A stretch of 64,000 bases of DNA. It comes from Deltaproteobacteria bacterium (GTDB lineage: Bacteria > Myxococcota_A > UBA9160 > UBA4427). Below, piece by piece: positions 19,100 through 28,992 of this stretch; the stretch's first letter is position 1, and each line of letters starts with the position of its first letter. The position numbers and the translations under genes were made by a program. The stretch is from positions 1 through 64,000 of the forward strand of contig PBFW01000019.1 in assembly GCA_002719955.1 (NCBI GenBank). Reading direction: 5' to 3'. The notes beneath the pieces were generated by a model. The model was not told where the DNA came from. It saw only the letters and a list, made by a program, of their open reading frames with translations, and did no database searches.

Positions 19100-20122
19100 A
19101 TGACCCAACTCTCGATGCGTTTCGATCTGCGCGTTCCGCCTTTTGCCCAGACGAGTTTTGCCGAACAGCATGGGGCCATGCTCGAAATGGCGTCGTGGGC
19201 CGAACGAGTGGGCGTCGCAACCATTATGCTCTCCGAGCACCACGGGGATCCAGCAGGATTCACCTCGTCGCCGCTTACGATCGCCGCTGCGGTGCTTGCC
19301 CGCACGAGCCGCCTCAAGGTTTCGATCCAGGCGGCGCTGGTTCCGCTTCACGATCCCGTTCGGCTCGCGGAGCAGATCGCCACGATCGACTGTATGGCTC
19401 CGGGTCGTTTATCGGTCGTGGTGGGCGCCGGCTATCGCCACGCTGAGTTCGAGATGGCGGGGATCGAACGCAGCGATCGCGGACGACTCCTCGAAGAGTG
19501 CGTCGGCGTTCTGCGTTCCGCGTGGAGCGGCGAGCGCTTCGAGTGGCAGGGTCGCGAGATTCTCGCCACGCCCCCTCCGGCCATACCTGGGGGGCCGGAT
19601 CTCTTCGTAGGGGGAAAGACGGTCGCGGGTGCGAAACGGGCCGCACGACTTCGCTGCCGGTTCAGTCCCGCCGTGTCGACGCCGGAGGTCATCGAGGCCT
19701 ATTTCGATGAGAGCGCGCGGCTCGGTTTCGACTCCGCGGACGTGTACGGCTGCGTTTCGATGGATGAGTTTCGAGCGCGGCATTTGCGGGAGGGCCCCGC
19801 CGCGCCGGGTTTCGTCATGGTGTCGAAGGATCCGGACGCGACCTGGAAACGGATCGGCCCCTATGCGGAATACGATGCGGTGACCTATGCGGCCTGGCAG
19901 GAGGATGGCGTGGTCTCCGATTGGGCGGTGCCTGGCGCCGAGACCTGGGAACATCTGCGCGAGAGCGGAAATTACAGCGTCGTTACGCCGCGGGAGTGTG
20001 TCGAATTGGGCGTGCGGGATGGGCATATCATGTTGCATCCCCTGATGGGCGGGATCGAGCCCGAGATCGCCTGGGAGAGCCTGCGACTCTTCGAGTCCGA
20101 GGTTTTGCCTCATCTGGAATGA
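19100..20122 (+). CDS. LLM class flavin-dependent oxidoreductase
   Basis: Luciferase-like 'MTQLSMRFDLRVPPFAQTSFAEQHGAMLEMASWAERVGVATIMLSEHHGD'. Confidence 0.9.
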   Translation: MTQLSMRFDLRVPPFAQTSFAEQHGAMLEMASWAERVGVATIMLSEHHGDPAGFTSSPLTIAAAVLARTSRLKVSIQAALVPLHDPVRLAEQIATIDCMAPGRLSVVVGAGYRHAEFEMAGIERSDRGRLLEECVGVLRSAWSGERFEWQGREILATPPPAIPGGPDLFVGGKTVAGAKRAARLRCRFSPAVSTPEVIEAYFDESARLGFDSADVYGCVSMDEFRARHLREGPAAPGFVMVSKDPDATWKRIGPYAEYDAVTYAAWQEDGVVSDWAVPGAETWEHLRESGNYSVVTPRECVELGVRDGHIMLHPLMGGIEPEIAWESLRLFESEVLPHLE

Positions 20123-20194
20123 GGCGACGTTGATTTCAAGCCACCGAGAGAGGCTTCGAACGCGGCCCGCCTCCCGATCCGACTCGCCAACAGT

Positions 20195-20866
20195 CTATTC
20201 CTTGCGGGCGCAAAAGAAGGGCTCGAAGACGTGGTGCGTGACGCGCCAATGGCTTTCGAGGTCGGGCGGGCAGCTCGCCGCTTCCGCGATGCGGATGGCT
20301 TCCGGACGGGCCAGGACCTCGGCATCGTCCATTTCGTAGATCGCAAGACACGTATAGCGTTCCGGGGGGCTCGTTCGGCCCGCCGGGTCCTCGACCTGCA
20401 AATAGCGTCGAACGCTCAACACACCCGGCGTGGTCAGCACCGCCGGGACGTGCTCCCCGGCATACCAGCGCTCGAATTCCTCTTCGAAGCCCGCCTCGAC
20501 TTCGATCATGACGTGGAAGAGGGCGGCTCCCTCGACCTCTGCCGCGTCGACTCCGAGACACGCGATCTCGCGAAAGACCGCTCGCTCGAAGCGCAGGTGC
20601 CCCTCGAATGCCTCGGGCATCGACTGATCGTGTCGGCGATGGGCCTCCGAAGTGAGCGCGCTCAGGTCTTCGAGGTCGTAGAGCGTCAGGTAGGGCATCG
20701 CGGCGCCCGACCCCGCCCAGTTCTGGTCTCGAAGAAGGCGCCGGGCGCGCCGATATCCCGGCAAGGCCAGGTCGACCCGCAGATGGGCATCGCACCAGCG
20801 ATTGAACGCATCCTCGATCTCGGAGTCGATCTCCGAACTGAGCTGTAGCAAGGCGGGCTCACTCAT
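20195..20866 (-). CDS. EthD/DUF4286-like tandem ferredoxin-fold protein
   Basis: ~224 aa; 'FEEEFERWYAGEHVPAVLTTPGVLSVRRYLQV' pattern of dimeric alpha/beta barrel proteins, and a second N-terminal copy. Confidence 0.65.
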   Translation of the reverse strand: MSEPALLQLSSEIDSEIEDAFNRWCDAHLRVDLALPGYRRARRLLRDQNWAGSGAAMPYLTLYDLEDLSALTSEAHRRHDQSMPEAFEGHLRFERAVFREIACLGVDAAEVEGAALFHVMIEVEAGFEEEFERWYAGEHVPAVLTTPGVLSVRRYLQVEDPAGRTSPPERYTCLAIYEMDDAEVLARPEAIRIAEAASCPPDLESHWRVTHHVFEPFFCARKE

Positions 20867-20958
20867 TCTCTTCTCGCATTGGCCGCGGAAGGATCCATCC
20901 CCGGCCGAGTCCATCAGGCTGGGCGGTATCTCAAACCGCCGCCTCCCCTCGCGGATTG

Positions 20959-22116
20959 CTAGGCCTGGTCCGAGGCCTCCAATTCACGGATCGCCGGGAT
21001 GACCTTCGTGCCCATCAGCTCGATCGAACGCATCAGATCCTGGTGTTCGAGATCCGCCAGCTGCATGACCGAGACCAGCCTATCCGCGCCGGATTTGCGA
21101 TAGAGGTTTACCTTCTCGATGACCTGTTCCGGATCGCCTACACAGAACGCACCCGAATCGATCAGATCGTTCCAGGTATCGGCGTTGTTCTCCTTCAGTT
21201 CGACGCCGGTGGCGGTATTCACGCCGCGCCCCGCCCGCTTCATCTCCGCCTGAAAGCGGTATTCCTTGGGCACTTCCTCGAGCGGTACGCCCCGCCAGTC
21301 GTTCTTGTAGATCTCTGCGATCGTGTTGATATACCAGAGGCCCGCCGAGCCTCCGAGGTAGCGGGCCTTTTCGTCGTCGTCGTGACAGAAGGTGACCGTG
21401 AAGAGTCCGACGTTGTCGTTGATGAAATCACCGACGGGGTTCTTGGGGTGGGCGATCGCGTCTTTGTAGCTCTTGACGTGAGCGCCGAAGGTCTCGGGCG
21501 GAGCGATCGCGGGGCAGAGAAGGCCGATTCCGAAATCCCCGGCGATGGCGCAGGTATCTGGTTGAGTCGAGGCGACCCAGAGCGGCGGGTGCGGTTTCTG
21601 GACGGGCTTGGGGAGGACGGTGACTTTGTCCTTCCAGCTGTAGAAGCGCCCGTCGTAGCTGAAATCCTCGTTGGCCCAGAGCTTGGGAAGTAGGCGCAGG
21701 CTCTCTTCCCAGGTTTCGCGTGTCGTATGCAGGTCGACACCGAAGGCCTCGATCTGGTAGGGGCTCGACGAACGCCCGGTTCCCATCTCGAGGCGTCCGC
21801 CGGACAGGATATCGATCGTCGCCGCTCGTTCAGCCACTCGGATCGGATGGTTGATCTCGCCCAGCATCAGCGTCACGCCGTGTCCCAGGCGGATATTCTC
21901 GGTCTGTACCGCCAGGGCGCCGAGCATCACTTCTGGCGCGGAGGAGTGAGCGAATTCCGTGAGGAAATGGTGTTCCACGATCCAGACGGTGTCGAAGCCC
22001 ATCTTGTCCGCGAGGATGGCCTGTTGCATGGCCTCCTGGAATCGAGCGGCCTCCTTGCCTTCGGTCCACGGGCGCGGCACCTCTACCTCGAAAAGAAGAT
22101 CAAACTTGAACGGCAT
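20959..22116 (-). CDS. LLM class flavin-dependent oxidoreductase
   Basis: 385 aa; 'QAILADKMGFDTVWIVEHHFLTEFAHSSAPEVMLGALAVQTENIRLGHGVTLML'. Confidence 0.93.
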   Translation of the reverse strand: MPFKFDLLFEVEVPRPWTEGKEAARFQEAMQQAILADKMGFDTVWIVEHHFLTEFAHSSAPEVMLGALAVQTENIRLGHGVTLMLGEINHPIRVAERAATIDILSGGRLEMGTGRSSSPYQIEAFGVDLHTTRETWEESLRLLPKLWANEDFSYDGRFYSWKDKVTVLPKPVQKPHPPLWVASTQPDTCAIAGDFGIGLLCPAIAPPETFGAHVKSYKDAIAHPKNPVGDFINDNVGLFTVTFCHDDDEKARYLGGSAGLWYINTIAEIYKNDWRGVPLEEVPKEYRFQAEMKRAGRGVNTATGVELKENNADTWNDLIDSGAFCVGDPEQVIEKVNLYRKSGADRLVSVMQLADLEHQDLMRSIELMGTKVIPAIRELEASDQA

Positions 22117-22223
22117 GCCATTCTCCTCCGATTCGATTCATCGTGACTCGAGAGCATAGGATTCTCGGATGGCTCCGTCGCGTGTCCGGCCCGCTCTCCT
22201 TCAGATGGAGGCTTTTCGTGCCG

Positions 22224-23432
22224 CTATTCTCGAGTCAGCAACATGCATCCGCAGGTGTTGCCCCCACCCGCCGCGGCCAGGGCGACCTGCGGATTGGCTT
22301 TGGCGATCTGGCGCGCGCCGCCTTCCCCCCGCAGCTGTACCACGGCCTCGTGTAGGAAACTGTACCCGTGCAGGCGTCCCCCGGAGAGTTGTCCCCCGTG
22401 CGTATTGAGGGGGAGCTCGCCGTCACGTGCGATGCGTTTCCCGCTCTCGACGAAGGGGCCGGATTCTCCGACCGGACATAACCTCAGGGCCTCGAGCCAG
22501 GAGAGCGTGAGAAAACTGAAGCCGTCGTAGAGTTCCGCGACGTCGACATCAGTAGGTTTCAGATCGGTACGGCGCCAGAGATGCGCCCCGGCGTCGCGCG
22601 TGGCCATGGTGGAGAGATCATCGAATTGATCCCACGAGGGTCGACCGTGCAACGCGGTCCCGACGGCCTCGACGCGGATCGGAGTGTGGCGGAGGTCGCC
22701 AGCCCGTTCGATGCGGGAGACGACGAAGGCGGTGGCTCCGTCGCAGGGCACGTCACAGTCGAAGAGGCCGAAGGGCTCGGAGATCATGCGCGCCCCGAGA
22801 TAATCATCGAGGGTCATCGGCTCGGTGTAGATCGCCTTGGGATTGAGCGCCGCATTGGTGCGGGCGTTGATGGCGATCTGCGCCATCTGCTCTCGGGTGG
22901 TTCCAAAGAGGTGGAAATGGCGCTGGGCGAACATCGACACCCAGATCGCCGCCGAGGGCGCCGAAAAGGGCAGCGTCCATTCCATGAAACCGGAGGATAC
23001 GCGCGTGGGCTTGCTGCTCCCGCCGCCCGGCATCACACCTGAGCGCCCCTTCTTGCCCTGCGCGCTTCCCTCCCAGACGCTGCGGAAACAGAGCACGTGG
23101 GTCGCGAGTCCCGCAGCGACCGCGAGGCAAGCCTTGATGACGGAGCCGAGCTGGCCCGCGGTCTCGATCCCGGAGTCGTACCAATCGAGTTCGAGGCGCA
23201 GGGCATCATGGACATCGATGGCGCCGGCCCCCGAAAACCCGGCTGGACCGCCCATGCCGGGATAGGTCGAGAGGCCGTCGATTTCCTCGACGCGCAGGCC
23301 GGCATCCTCGATCGCTGCCAGGCAGGCGTCGAGGGTGAATTCGAGGGGTGAAGCGTCCAGGCGGCGCGCGATGTCGGATTGGCCGATGCCGCTGATGCAC
23401 GCGCGTCGTTCGATGATCTCGTTCGCATCCAT
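22224..23432 (-). CDS. Thiolase-like protein (Ltp2/SCP-X thiolase-like)
   Basis: 'VAELYDGFSFLTLSWLEALRLCPVGESGPFVESGKRIARDGELPLNTHGGQLSGGRLHGYSFLHEAVVQLRGEGGARQ'. Confidence 0.88.
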   Translation of the reverse strand: MDANEIIERRACISGIGQSDIARRLDASPLEFTLDACLAAIEDAGLRVEEIDGLSTYPGMGGPAGFSGAGAIDVHDALRLELDWYDSGIETAGQLGSVIKACLAVAAGLATHVLCFRSVWEGSAQGKKGRSGVMPGGGSSKPTRVSSGFMEWTLPFSAPSAAIWVSMFAQRHFHLFGTTREQMAQIAINARTNAALNPKAIYTEPMTLDDYLGARMISEPFGLFDCDVPCDGATAFVVSRIERAGDLRHTPIRVEAVGTALHGRPSWDQFDDLSTMATRDAGAHLWRRTDLKPTDVDVAELYDGFSFLTLSWLEALRLCPVGESGPFVESGKRIARDGELPLNTHGGQLSGGRLHGYSFLHEAVVQLRGEGGARQIAKANPQVALAAAGGGNTCGCMLLTRE

Positions 23433-23999
23433 TCAGCGGCGCTCCGGGTCGGGTTCGAAGAGGGGAATCCAGACATCGCCGCCCGCGTCCGCGTGATGCT
23501 CGAAAAGGGCTCGAACGGGCATTCCGATCCGGACCTCGCCGGGATCGACGTTGACGATATTGGTCATCAATCGGACGGAGGGGTCCTCTTCGATCTCGAT
23601 GATGGCAACCACGTAGGGGAGCTCGGGGCCGGGCATCCATGGCTGGTGATTGATCGTGAACGTATGCACCCTCGCGCGTCCGGAGACGACTCTGGGTTCG
23701 AGATCCTTGGAATGATCACGGGGGCAGATCGGTTGCGGGGGGTGGATCAAACCATCGCAGTCCCGGCAATGCAGAAACATCAATTCGCCGCGCTCGCCGG
23801 ACGTCCAGAAGAAATGACTACTTCCATTCAGTTCGGGCAGCATCCTGAATGGGGCATCGATTTCGAGATCGCTCAATCCAGACCTCTTTCCGCTTTTTTC
23901 CGCGTCGCAACCCGTTGGCGCCCGCTCGCTCGCCGCGGCTGGATGATTCGCCACGGATCCATTCCCCATCGTCTCACAGAGTCTAGGGGGCCGGCGCAC
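23433..23999 (-). CDS. DUF35/OB-fold zinc-ribbon protein, thiolase partner
   Basis: 'LMFLHCRDCDGLIHPPQPICPRDHSKDLEPRVVSGRARVHTFTINHQPWMPGPELPYVVAIIEIEEDPSVRLMTNIVNVDPGEVRIGMPV'; immediately upstream of the thiolase; exact start uncertain. Confidence 0.85.
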   Translation of the reverse strand: MRRPPRLCETMGNGSVANHPAAASERAPTGCDAEKSGKRSGLSDLEIDAPFRMLPELNGSSHFFWTSGERGELMFLHCRDCDGLIHPPQPICPRDHSKDLEPRVVSGRARVHTFTINHQPWMPGPELPYVVAIIEIEEDPSVRLMTNIVNVDPGEVRIGMPVRALFEHHADAGGDVWIPLFEPDPERR

Positions 24000-24088
24000 A
24001 AATACCCTCCCCGATTTCGATTCGGGACGGACCCCGCGTGGTACGATTTCCGCGATCCGAAATGCGTTTCTCGGGAGGACGATCAGAC

Positions 24089-24658
24089 ATGGCCAAAGAC
24101 GTTTTCGAGCAGCAGGTTCGCGAAGTCCTGGATCGCCAGGCGATTCACGACTGCATCGTTCGATATTGCCGAGGAGTCGACCGGATGGATCGGGATCTCC
24201 TGCTCTCTGCCTATCACGCCGATGCGATCGACGACCATGGTCTCTTCGTCGGGGGGCCGGAAGAATTCGCGGACTATTTCCTGTCCTTTCACGGGGAGAA
24301 CCAGTCCGCGACGCAGCACATCATGACCAATCACTATTGCGAGATCGATGGCGATACGGCCCATTGCGAGACCTATTGGCTCTTTGCAGCGATGAATCGA
24401 GAGGGTCCGGCGCTCTCGCTCGGGGGTGGAAGATATATCGATCGGATGGAGCGCCGGGAGGGTCGCTGGGCGATCGCCGCGCGCAAATGTCTGATGGATT
24501 GGCAGGGGACACCCGGCGAATACGACCTGACACCGGAGCAATTCCAATCGACCCTCGGTGCGGGCCCGTGCACCCGTGATCCGGATGATCCCTCCTACGA
24601 GCGGCCCCTGACCATCGATCCAAACCGGATCGCGAACCCGCCCCAGAACGCTCCATGA
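24089..24658 (+). CDS. SnoaL/NTF2-like protein
   Basis: 'VREVLDRQAIHDCIVRYCRGVDRMDRDLLLSAYHADAIDDHG' SnoaL-like N-term. Confidence 0.88.
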   Translation: MAKDVFEQQVREVLDRQAIHDCIVRYCRGVDRMDRDLLLSAYHADAIDDHGLFVGGPEEFADYFLSFHGENQSATQHIMTNHYCEIDGDTAHCETYWLFAAMNREGPALSLGGGRYIDRMERREGRWAIAARKCLMDWQGTPGEYDLTPEQFQSTLGAGPCTRDPDDPSYERPLTIDPNRIANPPQNAP

Positions 24659-24692
24659 AAGGTCGGGCTCGTTCGCCGCTCTCGGGTTCGCA

Positions 24693-26678
24693 TCAGCGAT
24701 CCGGCAGGGCGAAGGCGATCAGCGAATCTCCCGAAGCCGACCAGGCGTGGCCGCCCACGGCGACGACGACGAATTGACGCCCGTCGGGTCCCAGCCGGAA
24801 ACTCATCGGCGTGGCATTCGCGGTAAAGGGCAGACGGAATTTCCAGATCTCCTCCCCGCTTTCGGCGTCGAAGGCGCGCATGAAACGGTCCGTCGTCGCC
24901 CCGATGAATACGACCCCGCTCGCGGTGGCGATGGAGCCCCCCATATTGGGCGCGCCGAGAGCATCCCAGCCCGGTACGAGCCAGAGGGGCAGGGGCGCCT
25001 GATCCCGGATGCTGCCGAGCGGGACATCCCAGACGCGTTGGCCCGTTTCGAGATCGACGGCGACGAGGCTGCCCCAGGGCGGCGGTGAGCAGGGCGCGCC
25101 GAAGGGCGACATCAGGGGAAAGAGTCGCGCGGCGTAGGGCGTGCCATGCATGGGCTGAAGCTGATGGGGCCAATGCGAGGTCTTGTCGGGAAGCGCATCG
25201 TATTCGTCGCGGGGAACCAACTGGATCACGGCGGCCATCCGCATCATGTTGGTGAAGAGGAGTTTGCGCTCGGGGTCGATCGTCACGCTGCCCCAATTGA
25301 TGCCCCCCGCATTCTGCGGGTATTGGATGCTGCCGGCCAGGGTGGGTGGCGTGAACATGCCGTCGTAGCGATAACGCGCGATCGCTTCGGCGCATTTTTT
25401 GCGGTCCCAGAAGGTGAAGCCGAAAGCATCTTCGGGTCTGAGCTGCGTCGAGTGCAGAGGCGCGATGAAGGAGGGCACGGGCTGGGTGGGGGAGAGGACT
25501 TCGCCGTCCACCCCATCGGTGCGAACGGAGATCTCGCGGTGTCCGTGGATGGGTTTGCCCGTGCGCCGGTCGAGCAGGAAGACGTGGCCCATCTTGGTGG
25601 CCTGGGCGAGAGCGGGGATGATCTGGCCCTCGACTTCGTGATCGAAGAGCACGGGTTGCGAGGCGGTATCGAAGTCCCAGACGTCCACGCGGACCATCTG
25701 GAAATTCCAGACGAGCTTGCCGGTACTGCCGCGCAGGGCCAGCACTGAACTCGAGTAGTCGTCGAGTCCCTGGCGCGTGGCCGCGAAATAGTCGACCGCC
25801 GCGTTGCCCGTCGGGATGAAGACGAGGTCCAACGCCTCGTCGGAGGAGAGGATCGACCACGCATTGGCCGTACCCGAGACATAGCGTGCCCCTTCGACCG
25901 GTGGCGGACCGGCGTACCCGGGCGGCACAGCGTCGAAACTCCAGCGCTGTTCTCCCGTCCGAACGTCGTAGCCGCGGATCACGCCAGGCGGGGCATCGAT
26001 GCGCCGGTTGTCGTAGACGAGGGCGCCCAACGCGACCACGTCGTTGACCGTCTCTGGCGGTGAGGTGCTGTAATACTCCCAGGGCTCGGCGTCGAGAATT
26101 CCCTCGCGCAGGTCCACGCGGCCGTCACGCCCGAAATCCTGGCAGGCGCGCCCGGTCAGCGCGTCGACCGCGATCAGCTCCGAGTCGAGGGTGGCGGTGA
26201 AGATCCGTCGTCCGCACGTGCGTGCGCGCTCCGCTTTGGATTCGGCTTCCCAATAGGCGACCCCGCGGCAGACGCGGCTATGGGGGTCGGGCAGCTTCGT
26301 CTGCCGCTGGACGGGGTCGTAGACCCAGCGCTCATCACCTGTCTCGGCGTCCACGGCGATCACGCGGTTGAGGGGCGTACAGAAAACGAGCGTGTCATCG
26401 ACCAGCAGTGGTGTGGCATTGAAGGAGGTCTTGCTGGTGCCGTCGCTTCCATCCGAAACATCGCCGCTCTGATAGGTCCAGGCGATCTCGAGATCGTTCA
26501 CGTTTTCCGGCGTGATCTGGGTAGCGGGGGTGTAGCGCATTCCGCCGCGATCCCCGGCGTAATGGGGCCAGGCCGCTTCGGGGCCCGACGGGGCATATCC
26601 GTCCCGGTCCCCTCCGCAACCCGCCAGGCAGAGACTCGCAATCAGGATCGATGCTCCGAGCCTTCCTCGTCTCGTCAT
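24693..26678 (-). CDS. PQQ-dependent dehydrogenase (quinoprotein), lipoprotein
   Basis: 'MTRRGRLGASILIASLCLAGCGGDRD' lipobox; 'EIAWTYQSGDVSDG', repeated beta-propeller W motifs. Confidence 0.9.
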   Translation of the reverse strand: MTRRGRLGASILIASLCLAGCGGDRDGYAPSGPEAAWPHYAGDRGGMRYTPATQITPENVNDLEIAWTYQSGDVSDGSDGTSKTSFNATPLLVDDTLVFCTPLNRVIAVDAETGDERWVYDPVQRQTKLPDPHSRVCRGVAYWEAESKAERARTCGRRIFTATLDSELIAVDALTGRACQDFGRDGRVDLREGILDAEPWEYYSTSPPETVNDVVALGALVYDNRRIDAPPGVIRGYDVRTGEQRWSFDAVPPGYAGPPPVEGARYVSGTANAWSILSSDEALDLVFIPTGNAAVDYFAATRQGLDDYSSSVLALRGSTGKLVWNFQMVRVDVWDFDTASQPVLFDHEVEGQIIPALAQATKMGHVFLLDRRTGKPIHGHREISVRTDGVDGEVLSPTQPVPSFIAPLHSTQLRPEDAFGFTFWDRKKCAEAIARYRYDGMFTPPTLAGSIQYPQNAGGINWGSVTIDPERKLLFTNMMRMAAVIQLVPRDEYDALPDKTSHWPHQLQPMHGTPYAARLFPLMSPFGAPCSPPPWGSLVAVDLETGQRVWDVPLGSIRDQAPLPLWLVPGWDALGAPNMGGSIATASGVVFIGATTDRFMRAFDAESGEEIWKFRLPFTANATPMSFRLGPDGRQFVVVAVGGHAWSASGDSLIAFALPDR

Positions 26679-26754
26679 GCTCGCTCCTCTATATCGCCTT
26701 GCTCTCATGGTCGGCCCTTCCATTCTCGATCGGGCCCGGGGCGGGATCGTCGCA

Positions 26755-28917
26755 TCAATTCGCAGTGGCCGACGATGCCGGTGCGGATTCTGCGCTGCGC
26801 GCCACGCGCAACGCCTGGCGGCGTTCCAACACATAGGCCCGTAGCGCGTCGACGTCCTCTTCTTTCAGCCATTTTTCGAAGGAGGGCATGCCGCGTTCGA
26901 GCAGAGCGCCCTCCATGAGGATTTCCTCGAACTGCGTGTAGCGTGTCGGTGTGAGCATTCGCAGGTCGGGAATCGTCCCTCCGCCGATCGCTGAAGGGCC
27001 GTGGCAGGCGACGCACCAGGTATGGTAGGTCTCGAATCCGGCCTTCACGAGGGCTGCGTCCGCGGTGACGGGAATCGCCTCGGGTGAAAATTTCGGCGCG
27101 GATTCAGTGGGGAGCTTGCGCTCGCCGCCCAATTTGAAGGTGAGCAAGCGCCCGTGATTGCCCGACGCGAGGGTCTCGTCGGGTGGGTCGGCACTCGCGA
27201 GGGCATACCCCCCGCCCCAGCCCGCGAGCAGCGACACATATTGTTCGCCGTCGATCTCGTAGGTGATCGGCGGCGCGACCACACCGGTCCCGGCCGGTGT
27301 GCTGAAGAGTCGCTCACCGGTCGCGGCGCGAAACGCCTCGAAGGTGGCCTGCCCCGTTCCCTGGAAGACGAGTCCGCCGGCGGTCGAGAGCACGCCCCCG
27401 TTCCACGGGCGGCGATGGGGCACCCGCCAGACCTCACGCTGGGCCACGGGATCCCAGGCGAGCAGAAACCCCCCGAAGCCGCCCGCCGCGATCGATGTAC
27501 TCGCGACGATGGTGTCGATCCCCATATTCGACGCGCCGGGGCGGTAGCGAAAATCCGGGTCCAGCGCGAAGGCCATGCCCATCTCCATCGCCGGAATCAT
27601 GACCAGGCCCGTGTCGCGATGAAAGGACATCGGCTGCCAGTTGTGCCCGCCACTGGCGCCGGGCAGGATATCCTGGGTGGCCTCGCCGTAGAGCGCCCCT
27701 TCCGCCAGGACGGGGCGCCCCGTCTCGGGGTCGACCCGTTTGGCCCAGGTCACCGTCACATAGGGTTCGGCCGAGAGCAGCTCACCCGTCTCCCGGTCGA
27801 GCACATAGAAGAAGCCGTTCTTGGGCGCCTGCATCAGGACCCGACGCTGGCGCCCCCCGATCTCGAGTTCGGCCAGGATCATCGGCTGCGTGGCGGTGTA
27901 GTCCCAGCTGTCGCCGGGCGTCGTCTGGTAGTGCCAGACGAGTTCACCCGTGTCGGGTCGCAGAGCGAGAATCGAGGAGAGATAGAGATTGTCGCCACCG
28001 CCGGGGCTGCGGAGTGTCCTGATCCAGGGCGAGCCGTTCCCGGTCCCCACGTAAAGGAGATCGAGGTCGGGATCGAAGACCATCGAGTCCCAGACCGTGC
28101 CGCCTCCGCCGATTTCCCACCAGCGGCCCCCTTTCCAGGTCGCTGCCGCTCGCGCCAGCGCCGGGGATTCAAAGGGCTCTTCCGGATTTCCCGGGACCGT
28201 GTAGAAACGCCAGACGAGTTCGCCGCTCGATGCGTCGTAGGCCGACACATAGCCTCGAACGCCGAGCTCCGCGCCACTGTTGCCGATCAGGACCTTGCCC
28301 TTCACGACGCGCGGCGCCCCCGTGATCGTATAGGGCCGGCTCGGATCGGTGGTCTGTACCTCCCAGACGGGTTCGCCGCTCTTCGCATCGAGGGCGATGA
28401 GCCGCCCGTCGAGGGTGCCGACGTAGACCCGTCCGCGATAGAGCGCGGCTCCGCGGTTGACGACATCGCAGCACACCGAAGCGGCGACGCTGCGGGGAAC
28501 CTGGGGATCGTAGCGCCAGAGCTCGTGTCCTGTCTTCGCGTCGAGAGCGAAAACGATGCTCCATGACCCCGTCCCATACAGGACGCCGTCGTGGACCAGC
28601 GGAGTGGCTTCGAGGCCACGAATCGTTCCCGTTTCGTAGATCCACGCGAGCCCGAGTTCGGCGACGTTGCCCTCGTCGATCTGCGAGAGGGGGCTGTAAC
28701 GCTGCTCGGAGTAGGTCCGCCCGTAGCTGAGCCAATCTCCGGGATGCGTTGTCGCCGCCTCGCGCAGGGCGACGTCATCGGGTTGTGCGCTCATAAAGCC
28801 GGAGGTGGAATCCGGGGCATCGACGGGCGTGGCTGGATCGGAGTCGCCACAGCCGCAGCCGCTGACGAATCCGGCGAAAACAAGAAGTGCAAAGAGAATT
28901 CGAACTCGATTCGCCAT
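26755..28917 (-). CDS. PQQ-dependent quinohaemoprotein dehydrogenase with C-terminal cytochrome c domain
   Basis: '[34 protein letters not shown]', vicinal '[10 protein letters not shown]', C-terminal haem motif 'CVACH'. Confidence 0.92.
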   Translation of the reverse strand: MANRVRILFALLVFAGFVSGCGCGDSDPATPVDAPDSTSGFMSAQPDDVALREAATTHPGDWLSYGRTYSEQRYSPLSQIDEGNVAELGLAWIYETGTIRGLEATPLVHDGVLYGTGSWSIVFALDAKTGHELWRYDPQVPRSVAASVCCDVVNRGAALYRGRVYVGTLDGRLIALDAKSGEPVWEVQTTDPSRPYTITGAPRVVKGKVLIGNSGAELGVRGYVSAYDASSGELVWRFYTVPGNPEEPFESPALARAAATWKGGRWWEIGGGGTVWDSMVFDPDLDLLYVGTGNGSPWIRTLRSPGGGDNLYLSSILALRPDTGELVWHYQTTPGDSWDYTATQPMILAELEIGGRQRRVLMQAPKNGFFYVLDRETGELLSAEPYVTVTWAKRVDPETGRPVLAEGALYGEATQDILPGASGGHNWQPMSFHRDTGLVMIPAMEMGMAFALDPDFRYRPGASNMGIDTIVASTSIAAGGFGGFLLAWDPVAQREVWRVPHRRPWNGGVLSTAGGLVFQGTGQATFEAFRAATGERLFSTPAGTGVVAPPITYEIDGEQYVSLLAGWGGGYALASADPPDETLASGNHGRLLTFKLGGERKLPTESAPKFSPEAIPVTADAALVKAGFETYHTWCVACHGPSAIGGGTIPDLRMLTPTRYTQFEEILMEGALLERGMPSFEKWLKEEDVDALRAYVLERRQALRVARSAESAPASSATAN

Positions 28918-28992
28918 GGCGCTCTCATTATGACTTCTCCGGATCTGTAAAATCAAGCGAGCCCGTTCGCGACGCCTTCGCTGCCGACGGGA

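Noticed and set aside
27154-28566. 470-aa plus-strand ORF
   Set aside because: Antisense shadow of the PQQ dehydrogenase; codon-phase artefact of high GC.
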